A program made the position numbers and the translations under genes. A stretch of 64,000 nt of DNA from the NCBI GenBank assembly GCA_011526365.1, contig WTIO01000059.1, positions 50,791 through 114,790 of the forward strand, given 5' to 3'. Source of the stretch: Flavobacteriales bacterium (GTDB lineage Bacteria > Bacteroidota > Bacteroidia > Flavobacteriales > Flavobacteriaceae). The notes under the pieces are model-generated. The model made no database searches. It saw only the letters and a list, made by a program, of their open reading frames with translations, and had not been told where the DNA came from. Positions 38,663 through 46,878 of the stretch are shown here, piece after piece. Numbering within the stretch: position 1 is the stretch's first letter; the number at the start of each line of letters is the position of its first letter.

Positions 38663-38699
38663 GTCACTTCGACATGGTCACTTCGACAGGCTCAGTGAC
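38663..38699 (+). repeat. Direct repeat and hairpin between convergent genes
   Basis: GTCACTTCGACA occurs at 38663-38674 and again at 38677-38688. The second copy continues GGCTCAGTGAC, so GTCACT (38677-38682) can pair with AGTGAC (38694-38699) around an 11-nt loop. It spans the 31 bp gap after the HAD gene and runs into the last codons of the DsbD-like gene. Looks like a small dispersed intergenic repeat that may double as a bidirectional terminator; no T-run follows. Confidence 0.55.
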
Positions 38700-40623
38700 G
38701 GTTTAGTCCAGTTTTTAACCAGTTGTAAAAAGTTTCCTTATCTGTATATTGAATGGGGGTATTGAGTAAACGCCCGTCTGGGGTGAGAAACACATAAAAA
38801 GGTTGTGAAGCCGACTGGAAGTTGAGCAATTGAAAACTGGCCCACTTCTTCCCTATTGTATTAATAGTAATAACAGCTCCGTTGCTTTGTTCAAATTTAA
38901 ACTGCTCCTTTTTTGGTAGGGGTGTTCGATCGTCCACATAGAGGGACACCAACACCAATTCTTTATCCATCAACTTAAACACTTCTGGTGCCGACCAAAT
39001 GTTTTCTTCCATTTTACGACAATTGACACAAGCCCAACCCGTGAAGTCCAGTAGCATGGGTTTGTTATTTTCCTCGGCCACCGCTTTTCCTGTTTCATAA
39101 TCCTTGTAACAGTCAAGTCCTAAGGGACAATCGTTGGCCGTATCTTTAAGGCTGTAAAATTCTGGGGGTGGAAAGCCACTGAGGAACTTTAAACGGTTGT
39201 CCTCTGCCCATAAGCCTTGTACCAAATAAAGGCTAAACAGGGCCATTAAAACCCCAAATCCTTTACGTGTAGCAGAGATCCCCCCTTTCCCTTCGTGTGG
39301 GAAACGGTAAACCCCAAATAAATAAAGACAAAACAATAATGACAAGAGCAACCAAATTCCAACAAACACCTCGCGTTTGAGCAGGCCCCAATGCCCTACC
39401 AAATCTGCGTTGGAGAGAAATTTTAAAGCCAATGCTAATTCTAAAAAACCTAAACCTACTTTAAGCGTGGTCATCCATCCCCCTGATTTGGGCAAACGAT
39501 CTAAGGTTTTTGGAAACAGGGCAAACAATCCAAATGGCAAGCCTAGGGCCAAGCCAAAACCTAACATCCCAAAACTCAATTGTAAGGCACCTTGGGTGCT
39601 GCTGATGGACCCTGCCAACAGTGCCCCTAAAATAGGGCCCGTACAAGAAAAAGACACCAAGGCTAGGGTAAGCGCCATAAAGAAAATTCCAATGACCCCT
39701 TTCCATTGTGAGGCTTCATCAGTACGCTGCGACCATTTGCTAGGGAGCGTCAGTTCAAAATAGCCAAAGAAAGAAAAAGCAAATACCACAAACACTATAA
39801 ATAGCACGGTGTTTATAACCACATTGGTGGCCAATTGATTGAGTATTTGAGGACTTAAACCCTCTAGAAAATGAAATGGCAGACTTAATAAAAAGTAAAT
39901 TAAGACAATAAAAAAGCCATACAATAGGGCCTTTAAGGTACCCCGTCCCTTGGGGCCTTGCTGTTTGACGAAATAGGACACCGTAAGTGGTATCATAGGA
40001 AACACACAGGGTGTTAGGAGGGCTAAAAATCCACCAAACATTCCCAATAAAAACAAGGTCAGTAAGCCACCATCTTGTGCCTGCTGTTGTGTGGGGGCAT
40101 AAGCAGCGGTGTTTTTTAAATCTATCTTTAGGGCGGCGGCTTTAGCAATACTGGCGGCATCAATAGATTTTTCTGCTGCTTCACTTTTTCCATCCAGTGA
40201 AAAAGTGAAGGATTCCGTCCTAAAAATACACAGTTTATCATCACAAGCCTGATATTCAATTTCGCCGCTTATTTGTGTGCGTGTAGGATCAGTAACTTTA
40301 ATGCGTTGTTCAAAGGTGGCTTGCCCGTCAAAATACAGCAATTCCATTTCAAAAATGGGGTCAAAAGCGGTAATGGGTTCACTTTCTGTCACAGGGCCAA
40401 GGCGGTTGTAGCCCTCACCTTCAAATAAAAATACAGTGGGAAGCGGACCATCTTCGGGCAAATCCTGTCCATAGAGATGCCATTTTTCTACTATACTGGC
40501 TTTAAAGCGCAGTACATATTCGGCGTTTCCAACAGCTTCCAGCTCAAAATTCCACTTTACCGGATCGGGCTGCGCCCAGCTGAAAAGTGAAACAAGAAAT
40601 AGGGGTACTAAGAATTTATACAT
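38692..40623 (-). CDS. dsbD: DsbD-like thiol:disulfide interchange protein
   Basis: Carries electrons from cytoplasmic thioredoxin across the inner membrane to periplasmic thiols. 643 residues: signal peptide (to about 18), N-terminal beta domain with YQACDDKLCIF (two Cys at about 126-131, the DsbD-alpha pair), a transmembrane core of about eight helices (residues about 190-450) containing TPCVFPMIPLTVSYF and SCTGPILGALLAGS, each with the conserved Cys-Pro or Cys, and a C-terminal thioredoxin domain with GWACVNCRKM (Cys-x2-Cys near 530-533). All redox cysteine pairs are visible, so it is probably functional. Its start overlaps tilS by 8 bp; the two form an operon. Confidence 0.93.
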   Translation of the reverse strand: MYKFLVPLFLVSLFSWAQPDPVKWNFELEAVGNAEYVLRFKASIVEKWHLYGQDLPEDGPLPTVFLFEGEGYNRLGPVTESEPITAFDPIFEMELLYFDGQATFEQRIKVTDPTRTQISGEIEYQACDDKLCIFRTESFTFSLDGKSEAAEKSIDAASIAKAAALKIDLKNTAAYAPTQQQAQDGGLLTLFLLGMFGGFLALLTPCVFPMIPLTVSYFVKQQGPKGRGTLKALLYGFFIVLIYFLLSLPFHFLEGLSPQILNQLATNVVINTVLFIVFVVFAFSFFGYFELTLPSKWSQRTDEASQWKGVIGIFFMALTLALVSFSCTGPILGALLAGSISSTQGALQLSFGMLGFGLALGLPFGLFALFPKTLDRLPKSGGWMTTLKVGLGFLELALALKFLSNADLVGHWGLLKREVFVGIWLLLSLLFCLYLFGVYRFPHEGKGGISATRKGFGVLMALFSLYLVQGLWAEDNRLKFLSGFPPPEFYSLKDTANDCPLGLDCYKDYETGKAVAEENNKPMLLDFTGWACVNCRKMEENIWSAPEVFKLMDKELVLVSLYVDDRTPLPKKEQFKFEQSNGAVITINTIGKKWASFQLLNFQSASQPFYVFLTPDGRLLNTPIQYTDKETFYNWLKTGLNRH

Positions 40624-41920
40624 CGATCTGGGTTATTACAAGTTGTTCATTTGTAGATGAATTGGCTGCAAATCTGCGGTCACAACGTTTGCCTACCACC
40701 CAAACAATGGCGTCACCGGAACACAACAACCACTGGTTTTGTTTGGCATGGAAGGTGTATTTTTCGTCTTTAAAATACTTACTAAGCAATTTTTTACCTA
40801 TCATTCCAGTGGGGTAAAAGTAATCCCCTTTTTTCCATTTTCTAAGCTTTAAGGGATAGTTTAACATTTGTGCATCTAAAATTGCCTGTTGGGGCTGGTA
40901 GGTTTGAGTGTTCGCCTTTGATGCGCTACTGATTTCCAACTTTATGGGCTGTGTTATGGCTGTTGTGCCTGCGTGTATAACTACACTGTCATCTGCAGAC
41001 TGCAATACTTTTGGACGCAAAATCAACTGCTTCCGTTCTTTGTCCAACTGATGCGTGGCAGAAATCAATTGCTTCCCTGAGGTGGCCTGTAGTAATTTTT
41101 CAACTTCTACTGCGGCAAAGCCATAAGGGCTAAAAAGTTGGTGCAATCCAAACTGTGGGGGCTGCAGGGAGTTCAACGCCGACAGGGGAAAGTGCTGACC
41201 CGCAGCGTCTGTATGGGTATGTTCCTGCTTCCAGGCATTAAAATACTGTTGAACAAATAGCTCGGTTTGCTGCAAGTGCTTTAGCGTTTGCGCCATGCCT
41301 TGTTGGGCAGTAGGAATATGGGTAGTAAGCTCGGGGACTACGCTATTTCGAAGCGCATTGCGCAGGTAGGTGTTGGAGGTGTTGGAAGTGTCCTCTCGCC
41401 ATGAAATCCCCTCTTTTTTTGCGTATTGGAGCAATTGAACTTTGGTATAGTGCCGCAACGGGCGTAACCGCCGCTGTTGGGCGTTGGGAATACCCAATAG
41501 CCCTTTAAGGCCTGAGCCTCTTAAGGCGTTAATTAAAAAGGTTTCCATTTGATCGTCCAAATGATGTCCTGTTACAATCCAATCTATTTTATAGTGGGTA
41601 CACAGCTGTTCAAACCAGGTGTACCGCAGTTCTCTAGCCGCCATTTGAATGGACCCCCCCTGTAGCTTTGCAAAAGATGTAGTGGCAAAGCGGGTACTAA
41701 ATAACCGTATGTTGTTAGCCGCAGCCCATTGCTGTACGAAAGCTGCATCAGCAGTACTTTCTTCCCCACGTAACTGAAAATTAGCGTGTGCTAAAACGAT
41801 ATGATGCCCTGTATTGTGCATACAATGTGCCAGTACCATACTGTCTACGCCTCCACTTACAGCAACAAGATAGGTGGTTTTGGTAGTACCATTTTTAGGA
41901 AGATCCAATTGGAGCATCAC
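40616..41920 (-). CDS. tilS: tRNA(Ile)-lysidine synthase
   Basis: Attaches lysine to the wobble C34 of tRNA-Ile(CAU) so that it reads AUA. 434 residues. Seen: the PP-loop VAVSGGVDSMVLAHC near residue 18, LAHANFQLRGEES, WIVTGHHLDDQMETFLINALRGSG, LGIPNAQQRRLRPLRH, then the C-terminal substrate-binding domain with LRKWKKGDYFYPTGM and GKKLLSKYFKDEKY. ATG at 41920 (one of two consecutive Met codons). Promoter elements lie 15-43 bp upstream. Confidence 0.95.
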   Translation of the reverse strand: MMLQLDLPKNGTTKTTYLVAVSGGVDSMVLAHCMHNTGHHIVLAHANFQLRGEESTADAAFVQQWAAANNIRLFSTRFATTSFAKLQGGSIQMAARELRYTWFEQLCTHYKIDWIVTGHHLDDQMETFLINALRGSGLKGLLGIPNAQQRRLRPLRHYTKVQLLQYAKKEGISWREDTSNTSNTYLRNALRNSVVPELTTHIPTAQQGMAQTLKHLQQTELFVQQYFNAWKQEHTHTDAAGQHFPLSALNSLQPPQFGLHQLFSPYGFAAVEVEKLLQATSGKQLISATHQLDKERKQLILRPKVLQSADDSVVIHAGTTAITQPIKLEISSASKANTQTYQPQQAILDAQMLNYPLKLRKWKKGDYFYPTGMIGKKLLSKYFKDEKYTFHAKQNQWLLCSGDAIVWVVGKRCDRRFAANSSTNEQLVITQIDV

Positions 41921-41934
41921 CTCGACTTTTGGTA

Positions 41935-41963
41935 CAAAAATAGGGATTTCTACGGGCTACAAA
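41935..41963 (-). promoter_or_regulatory. Promoter of tilS-dsbD
   Basis: Minus strand TTTG at 41963-41960, a 17 bp spacer, then TATTTTTG at 41942-41935, 15 bp before the tilS ATG. Both Bacteroidota elements are exact; the spacer is slightly short. Confidence 0.6.
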
Positions 41964-41994
41964 CCCTACCAGAAATTACATTCTTTAAAAACTA

Positions 41995-42026
41995 TTTGTT
42001 GAAGTGAAGAAAAATGCAGTACTTTG
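41995..42026 (+). promoter_or_regulatory. Candidate promoter of the arginine operon
   Basis: TTTG at 41995-41998, a 20 bp spacer, then GTACTTTG at 42019-42026 (TA and TTTG present but one base closer than consensus). The predicted start of transcription falls at or just before the leader-peptide ATG at 42032, so the leader would be nearly leaderless. Confidence 0.4.
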
Positions 42027-42031
42027 GAACA

Positions 42032-42115
42032 ATGAACGAAACACTGGTACATAACACACGTACTCCTAACGGACAAGCACCCAGCTTGCGCCGCCGCTTT
42101 CGTCGTCGCCCCTAG
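42032..42115 (+). CDS. Arginine leader peptide (27 codons), attenuator control of the arg operon
   Basis: Short reading frame in the 281 bp between tilS and the first arg gene: MNETLVHNTRTPNGQAPSLR, then RRFRRRP and TAG. Seven of 27 residues are arginine, and six of the last eight sense codons before the stop are Arg (CGC CGC CGC, TTT, CGT CGT CGC). Such codon runs just ahead of a structured RNA and of the genes for the same amino acid are the mark of ribosome-mediated attenuation, as in trp, his and leu operons. Stalling on scarce charged tRNA-Arg would place the ribosome at 42089-42109. Translation is inferred; the peptide has no other recognisable property. Confidence 0.75.
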   Translation: MNETLVHNTRTPNGQAPSLRRRFRRRP

Positions 42116-42117
42116 GG

Positions 42118-42159
42118 GTGTTCTAATTTTTTAGGAGCACGGTGCGTCCGGCTCCCTTT
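42118..42159 (+). promoter_or_regulatory. Antiterminator/terminator pair of the arg attenuator
   Basis: Two mutually exclusive hairpins. Antiterminator: GTGTTCTAA (42118-42126), loop TTTT, TTAGGAGCAC (42131-42140) with G137 bulged, nine pairs including one U-G. Terminator: GGAGC-a-CGG (42134-42142), loop TGCGT, CCGGCTCC (42148-42155), eight GC-rich pairs with one bulged A. They share bases 42134-42140. A ribosome reaching the stop codon at 42115 would cover the 5' arm of the antiterminator and let the terminator form; one stalled on the Arg codons would not. Weak point: the tract after the terminator is only CTTTCC, and the next T-rich run is at 42171-42183. Confidence 0.62.
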
Positions 42160-42201
42160 CCACAACCGACTTTTCCTTTTTTTATAACCAACTTTTTAAA
42201 G

Positions 42202-42810
42202 ATGGAGCTATTAATTGCTTCTGCTTCACATCGTATTTACGCCAAAGAAATAGCTGACTGTATTGCAGCCTCCGCTGCAGTGCGCGGTACCGGCATTGCG
42301 CGCCGAACTCCCGAGTATATTATTACTAAAATGGAAAATGGCAATGCCATCATTGCTTTGGACAACAAAAAATTTGTGGGCTTTTGCTATATCGAAGTTT
42401 GGGGCCACGGGAATTATGTTGCCCATTCAGGATTAATTGTCAACGAAGACTATCGGGGCCAAGGCATTGCTAAAAAAATAAAGAAAAAAACACTGGCCTT
42501 ATCCCTATCAAAATTTCCTAATGCCAAAATTTTTGGAATTACCACCGGTAAAGCCGTGCTTAAAATCAACACTGATTTAGGATATAAACCCGTTCATTTT
42601 TCGGAACTCACCGATGATCCAGAGTTTTGGAACGGCTGTCAGACCTGCAAAAATTACGATGTGCTAACGCGAACTTCAAGAACCATGTGTTTATGTACAG
42701 GGATGTTGTACGATCCTAAACGTGGAGCAACGAACACAAAAAAAACCGTTAAAGTCGCAACACATCTTCAATCCATTAAAAATCAATTCTTTTTAAAAAA
42801 AACCAAATGA
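42202..42810 (+). CDS. GNAT acyltransferase, first gene of the arginine operon (candidate N-acylglutamate synthase)
   Basis: 202 residues from the ATG at 42202; a GTG reading from 42142 would run through the terminator hairpin and is rejected. GNAT fold: acyl-CoA loop NEDYRGQGIAKKI (81-93) and preceding VAHSGLIV strand. Position at the head of argG-C-proC-D-F'-B-E-H, where no classical argA or argJ is present, suggests it makes N-acetyl- or N-succinylglutamate. Odd feature: four cysteines, C146-x2-C149 and C163-x-C165, near the C-terminus, which could hold a metal. The last 40 residues are lysine-rich. Overlaps argG by 4 bp (ATGA). Confidence 0.8.
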   Translation: MELLIASASHRIYAKEIADCIAASAAVRGTGIARRTPEYIITKMENGNAIIALDNKKFVGFCYIEVWGHGNYVAHSGLIVNEDYRGQGIAKKIKKKTLALSLSKFPNAKIFGITTGKAVLKINTDLGYKPVHFSELTDDPEFWNGCQTCKNYDVLTRTSRTMCLCTGMLYDPKRGATNTKKTVKVATHLQSIKNQFFLKKTK

Positions 42811-43991
42811 AAAAACTTGTTCTCGCTTATAGTGGAGGCCTAGACACCTCCTACTGTCTTAAAAAACTCAGTCAGGAAGGACATGAAGTACAGGCTGTAA
42901 CTGTTAATACAGGAGGCTTTTCGGCAGAAGAAATAGAATCCATGAAAGTAAAGGCGCTGCAACTGGGAGCAACACACTTTGAATGCATTCCCGCTGAGGA
43001 CCAATTTTACAAGCAGATTATTAAATACCTCATTTACGGGAATGTGTTGCGAAACAATACCTATCCTTTATGTGTGTCAGCAGAGCGTATTGTTCAGGCC
43101 TTGGCCTTAGTAGCATATGCCAAAGCAAATAAGGCTGATGGCATCGTACACGGCAGTACAGGGGCCGGGAACGATCAGGTGCGCTTTGACATGATCTTTC
43201 AAATTAAAGCCCCTGAAATTCCCATCATTACGCCCATACGTGACGGAAAACTCCAACGGGAAGAAGAAATTGACTACCTAAAATCTCAAGGTGTAGTAAT
43301 GCACTGGGACAAGGCAACCTACTCCATAAACAAAGGCCTGTGGGGAACCTCTGTAGGAGGAAAAGAAACCCTTACCGCTGATCAGCACTTGCCCGAAGCA
43401 GCCTATCCTTCTCCCTTATCAGCCATGGGCTCTCAAAACCTGTCAATACATTTTAAGCAGGGAGAACTTGTGGGCATAAACAACCAAAAAGGGGCACCCG
43501 TAACTTTAATCCAGAGTTTACAGGAAATAGCTTCTAAATACGCCATTGGTAGAGACCTTCACGTAGGCGATACCATAGTGGGCATTAAAGGACGCGTGGG
43601 CTTTGAAGCTGCTGCGCCACTAATTTTAATAAAAGCCCACCATTTATTAGAAAAGCACACCCTTAGCAAATGGCAACAGTTTCAAAAAGAACAGTTGAGT
43701 AGTTTTTATGGCATGCAACTGCACGAGGGGAATTACCTGGACCCTGTGATGCGTGACATTGAGCAGTTTTTAAGCAGCAGTCAAAAAACCGTTTCAGGTA
43801 CGGTTAAAGTCCAATTGGCCCCCTACCGCTTTGAATTGCTTGGCGTAAAATCAAAACATGATTTAATGCAATCCGATTTTGGCCAGTATGGGGAAGAAAA
43901 CACCCTGTGGACAGCCGCAGAAGCCAAGGGCTTTATAAAGGTACAAGCTACCACACAAAAAATCTATCAACAAGTCAATAACAAAGCATGA
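42807..43991 (+). CDS. argG: Argininosuccinate synthase
   Basis: Condenses citrulline and aspartate with ATP. 394 residues, normal length. Seen: the PP-loop LAYSGGLDTSYCLKKL at the N-terminus, GNVLRNNTYPLCVSAERIVQALAL, GSTGAGNDQVRFDM (citrulline and aspartate site) and YSINKGLWGTSVGGKE. Starts 4 bp inside the GNAT gene and its last bases overlap the argC ATG by 4 bp. In E. coli argG is a separate regulon member; here it comes early, before the ornithine-forming genes. Confidence 0.96.
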   Translation: MKKLVLAYSGGLDTSYCLKKLSQEGHEVQAVTVNTGGFSAEEIESMKVKALQLGATHFECIPAEDQFYKQIIKYLIYGNVLRNNTYPLCVSAERIVQALALVAYAKANKADGIVHGSTGAGNDQVRFDMIFQIKAPEIPIITPIRDGKLQREEEIDYLKSQGVVMHWDKATYSINKGLWGTSVGGKETLTADQHLPEAAYPSPLSAMGSQNLSIHFKQGELVGINNQKGAPVTLIQSLQEIASKYAIGRDLHVGDTIVGIKGRVGFEAAAPLILIKAHHLLEKHTLSKWQQFQKEQLSSFYGMQLHEGNYLDPVMRDIEQFLSSSQKTVSGTVKVQLAPYRFELLGVKSKHDLMQSDFGQYGEENTLWTAAEAKGFIKVQATTQKIYQQVNNKA

Positions 43992-44962
43992 CAACAGTAG
44001 GAATCATAGGAGGATCGGGGTATACTGGTGGTGAATTGGTACGCTTAGTACTACAACATCCAGCACTAGAATTAGAATTTGTTTACAGTCGTTCACAGGC
44101 AGGAAAAGCACTGCACGAGGTACATCCAGACCTTTATGGACAAAGTAGGTTGCATTTTACTCAAGAAATCAATGCAAACGTCAATGTCCTTTTCCTGTGC
44201 ATGGGACATGGGAAGTCTCGTGAATTTTTATCAAACCATCCCGTATCAACTAAAACCATCATCATTGATCTCAGTCAGGATTTTAGAAATGCACCAACCA
44301 ACGTTTACCAAGACAGAAACTTTGTTTATGGCCTCCCTGAATTGCAGGGCACTGAAATTGAAAACGCTACTGACATAGCCAATCCAGGTTGCTTTGCTAC
44401 TGCCATAGCATTGGCCCTACTGCCCCTAGCAAAAGCGAATGCATTGCAGCAACAAAGCGTCCATGTGCATGCCACCACAGGGAGTACAGGTGCTGGGGTA
44501 CTGCCGTCAGCAACGTCTCATTTCAGTTGGCGAACGGCAAATATGTCCTGGTATAAACCCTTTACACATCAACATTTAACCGAAATTCAAGCCACATTAC
44601 AGCAGGACACGGAAGCAATCGATTTGATTTTTCTTCCACACAGAGGGCCGTTTGCACGAGGCATATTTGCCACGGCCTACACCCTATATAATGGGACTTT
44701 AAAAGACGCCTACAGCTTGTATGAAAACTATTATGCACAGGCCCCTTTTACGCATGTAGTGCCAGCGCCAGTTCATTTAAAGCAAGTAACAGGCAGCAAC
44801 AATTGTATGTTGCACTTACACCTACACGACAACATTCTTCTCATTACCAGCGTAATTGATAACCTTATTAAGGGAGCCGCAGGCCAGGCCCTGCAAAACC
44901 TAAACCTCATCATGGGCTGGGAAGAACATTTAGGCCTTCAATTAAAAACCAACATCTTTTAA
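43988..44962 (+). CDS. argC: N-acyl-gamma-glutamyl-phosphate reductase
   Basis: Reduces N-acylglutamyl phosphate to the semialdehyde with NADPH. 324 residues. Seen: the NADP loop GIIGGSGYTGGELVRLV, FLCMGHGKSREFL, the catalytic cysteine in ANPGCFATAIALAL, TGSTGAGVLPS, and FLPHRGPFARGIFATAY, which carries the substrate-binding His. Overlaps argG by 4 bp and is followed by proC after 3 bp. Confidence 0.95.
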   Translation: MTTVGIIGGSGYTGGELVRLVLQHPALELEFVYSRSQAGKALHEVHPDLYGQSRLHFTQEINANVNVLFLCMGHGKSREFLSNHPVSTKTIIIDLSQDFRNAPTNVYQDRNFVYGLPELQGTEIENATDIANPGCFATAIALALLPLAKANALQQQSVHVHATTGSTGAGVLPSATSHFSWRTANMSWYKPFTHQHLTEIQATLQQDTEAIDLIFLPHRGPFARGIFATAYTLYNGTLKDAYSLYENYYAQAPFTHVVPAPVHLKQVTGSNNCMLHLHLHDNILLITSVIDNLIKGAAGQALQNLNLIMGWEEHLGLQLKTNIF

Positions 44963-44965
44963 ACT

Positions 44966-45760
44966 ATGAAAATTGCCATCATTGGGACCGGAAATTTAGG
45001 ATTGAGCATTGCCAAAGGCATCATGGATAACAAAAGTTTTACCACCTTGTATTTGACCAAACGCCAGCCGGAAACTTTAGCCCTCTACAAGGGAATCCCT
45101 AACCTACACCTTACTAGTTCAAACACGGAAGCAGCTGAGCATGCCGATATTTTAATTTTTGCTGTACAACCTCAAAATCTTGTCGCGGTAGTACTTGAAG
45201 TATTGGGTGTTTTACACGACAAACACGTGCTAATTTCCACCGCTACGGGAGTGAAAATTAAAACCATTGAAACCCTCACAGGAGCGAGTATCCCCATAAT
45301 TCGGGCTATGCCCAATACGGCTTCAGCAGTAAGTCGTTCGATGACCTGCTTGTGTGCCAATAGCGTTGGAGAAAAATACCTCCCCATAGCAGAAGCGATT
45401 TTTAACAATTTAGGAGAAAGCATCACCATAGAGGAGTCTTTGATGCAACCTGCCACCGTCCTGTGTGCCAGTGGCATTGCCTTTTGGATGCGGTGTATCC
45501 GTGCCTTTACTCAAGGGGGCGTACAAATGGGTTTTGATGCGGATAAGGCCCTGCAAATGACAGCACACACAGCACTGGGAGCTGCCGCCCTACTCCTAGA
45601 AGCAGGGACCCACCCAGAACAGGAAATTGATAAGGTAACCACCCCCAAAGGATGCACAATCACTGGACTGAATGAAATGGAACATCAGGGCCTAAGCACA
45701 GCCATTATAAAGGGGCTTGTGGCCTCTTACCACAAAATTAACAAGATCGCAGAAGTATGA
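44966..45760 (+). CDS. proC: Pyrroline-5-carboxylate reductase inside the arg operon
   Basis: Last step of proline synthesis. 264 residues. Seen: Rossmann start AIIGTGNLGLSIAKGIMDN, ILIFAVQPQNL, PIIRAMPNTASAVSRSMTCL, the family signature region PTEQEIDKVTTPKGCTITGLNEME read here as HPEQEIDKVTTPKGCTIT. Being cotranscribed with argC and argD, it would come under the arginine attenuator. Its placement may reflect shared glutamate-semialdehyde chemistry or supply proline from ornithine. Overlaps argD by 4 bp. Confidence 0.92.
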   Translation: MKIAIIGTGNLGLSIAKGIMDNKSFTTLYLTKRQPETLALYKGIPNLHLTSSNTEAAEHADILIFAVQPQNLVAVVLEVLGVLHDKHVLISTATGVKIKTIETLTGASIPIIRAMPNTASAVSRSMTCLCANSVGEKYLPIAEAIFNNLGESITIEESLMQPATVLCASGIAFWMRCIRAFTQGGVQMGFDADKALQMTAHTALGAAALLLEAGTHPEQEIDKVTTPKGCTITGLNEMEHQGLSTAIIKGLVASYHKINKIAEV

Positions 45761-46878
45761 AATTGTTTGATGTTTATCCACGCTATGCAATTGCCCCAGT
45801 TCGGGCAAACGATGTATTTGTATATGACGCTGAAGACCAGGCCTATTTAGATTTGTACGGCGGGCATGCCGTCATTTCTATTGGCCATCAACACCCGCAG
45901 TTTACTGCCGCTTTAAAAGCACAAATGGAACAATTGATGTATTATTCCAATGCAGTGGAAAATCCTTTGCAAGAGGAACTTGCCCAACGCCTAGACAGTG
46001 CCTGTGGAATGAAGGACTACCAGCTGTTCCTGTGTAGCACAGGAGCAGAAGCCAATGAAAATGCGCTTAAACTGGCTTCTTTTCACACTCAAAAAAGTCG
46101 TGTTGTGGCGTTTTACAACAGTTTTCATGGAAGAACTAGTGCTGCAGTAGCGGCCACCGATAGTCCCAAGCTTCGGGCGCCTATTAATACACATCATAAG
46201 GTAGATTTTCTTCCATTTAATGCCCCTCAAAAGTTAGAAGCCCTGCTTCAACAAGGGGATGTTGCCGCAGTAATTATAGAATGCATTCAAGGGGTGGGAG
46301 GCTTAGCACAACCCGAAACAGCATTTGTGCAACAACTGCAACAGCTGTGTTTAAAATACGACTGCTTACTCATTGCAGACGAAGTGCAAAGCGGATTTGG
46401 AAGAACGGGACACTTTTTTGCTTTTCAGGCCTATGGCATCCAACCCGATATTATTAGCATGGCCAAGGGTATGGGGAATGGCTTTCCGGTAGGGGGTGTT
46501 CTCATTCATCCAAAAATAACACCTTCCTATGGCTTGCTGGGGACCACCTTTGGGGGCAACCATTTAGCTTGTAGCGCAGTACTGGCTGTTTTAGAAGTAA
46601 TAATCGCTGAAGCCTTGATGGAAAACGCTACAGCTATGGGAGATTACTTTTTTACCAAAATGGAGAAATTCCCTCACCTTATTCCAAAAGGAAAGGGACT
46701 CATGCTGGGCATCGATTGTGGTACTCCTGTGGCTGAAATCCGAAAAGAATTGCTGTACAAACACAACATTTTTACTGGGGGAAGCAGCAATGCCAACCTC
46801 TTGCGTTTACTCCCCCCGCTTTCACTGAAAACCACCCACTGGGATCAATTTTTTTCTGCCTTAAAAAATGTTTTATGA
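45757..46878 (+). CDS. argD: N-acylornithine aminotransferase
   Basis: PLP aminotransferase that converts N-acylglutamate semialdehyde to N-acylornithine. 373 residues, slightly short of the usual 390-400. Seen: YLDLYGGHAVISIGHQHP, LFLCSTGAEANENALKLA, SFHGRTSAAVAAT, LLIADEVQSGFGRTGHFFA, the PLP lysine in SMAKGMGNGFPVGG and GTTFGGNHLACSA. No N-terminal extension. Overlaps proC and argF' by 4 bp each, so the whole block is translationally coupled. Confidence 0.95.
   Translation: MKLFDVYPRYAIAPVRANDVFVYDAEDQAYLDLYGGHAVISIGHQHPQFTAALKAQMEQLMYYSNAVENPLQEELAQRLDSACGMKDYQLFLCSTGAEANENALKLASFHTQKSRVVAFYNSFHGRTSAAVAATDSPKLRAPINTHHKVDFLPFNAPQKLEALLQQGDVAAVIIECIQGVGGLAQPETAFVQQLQQLCLKYDCLLIADEVQSGFGRTGHFFAFQAYGIQPDIISMAKGMGNGFPVGGVLIHPKITPSYGLLGTTFGGNHLACSAVLAVLEVIIAEALMENATAMGDYFFTKMEKFPHLIPKGKGLMLGIDCGTPVAEIRKELLYKHNIFTGGSSNANLLRLLPPLSLKTTHWDQFFSALKNVL

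Noticed and set aside
42109-42118. Palindrome CCCCTAGGGG at the leader stop codon, as a possible terminator
   Set aside because: A hairpin needs a loop of three or more bases, leaving only a three-pair stem, and it overlaps the codons of the leader peptide. The larger stem at 42134-42155 is a better candidate.
42142-42201. Longer GNAT protein from a GTG at 42142
   Set aside because: It would start inside the terminator hairpin and adds residues unlike a GNAT start; the ATG at 42202 begins the fold directly.
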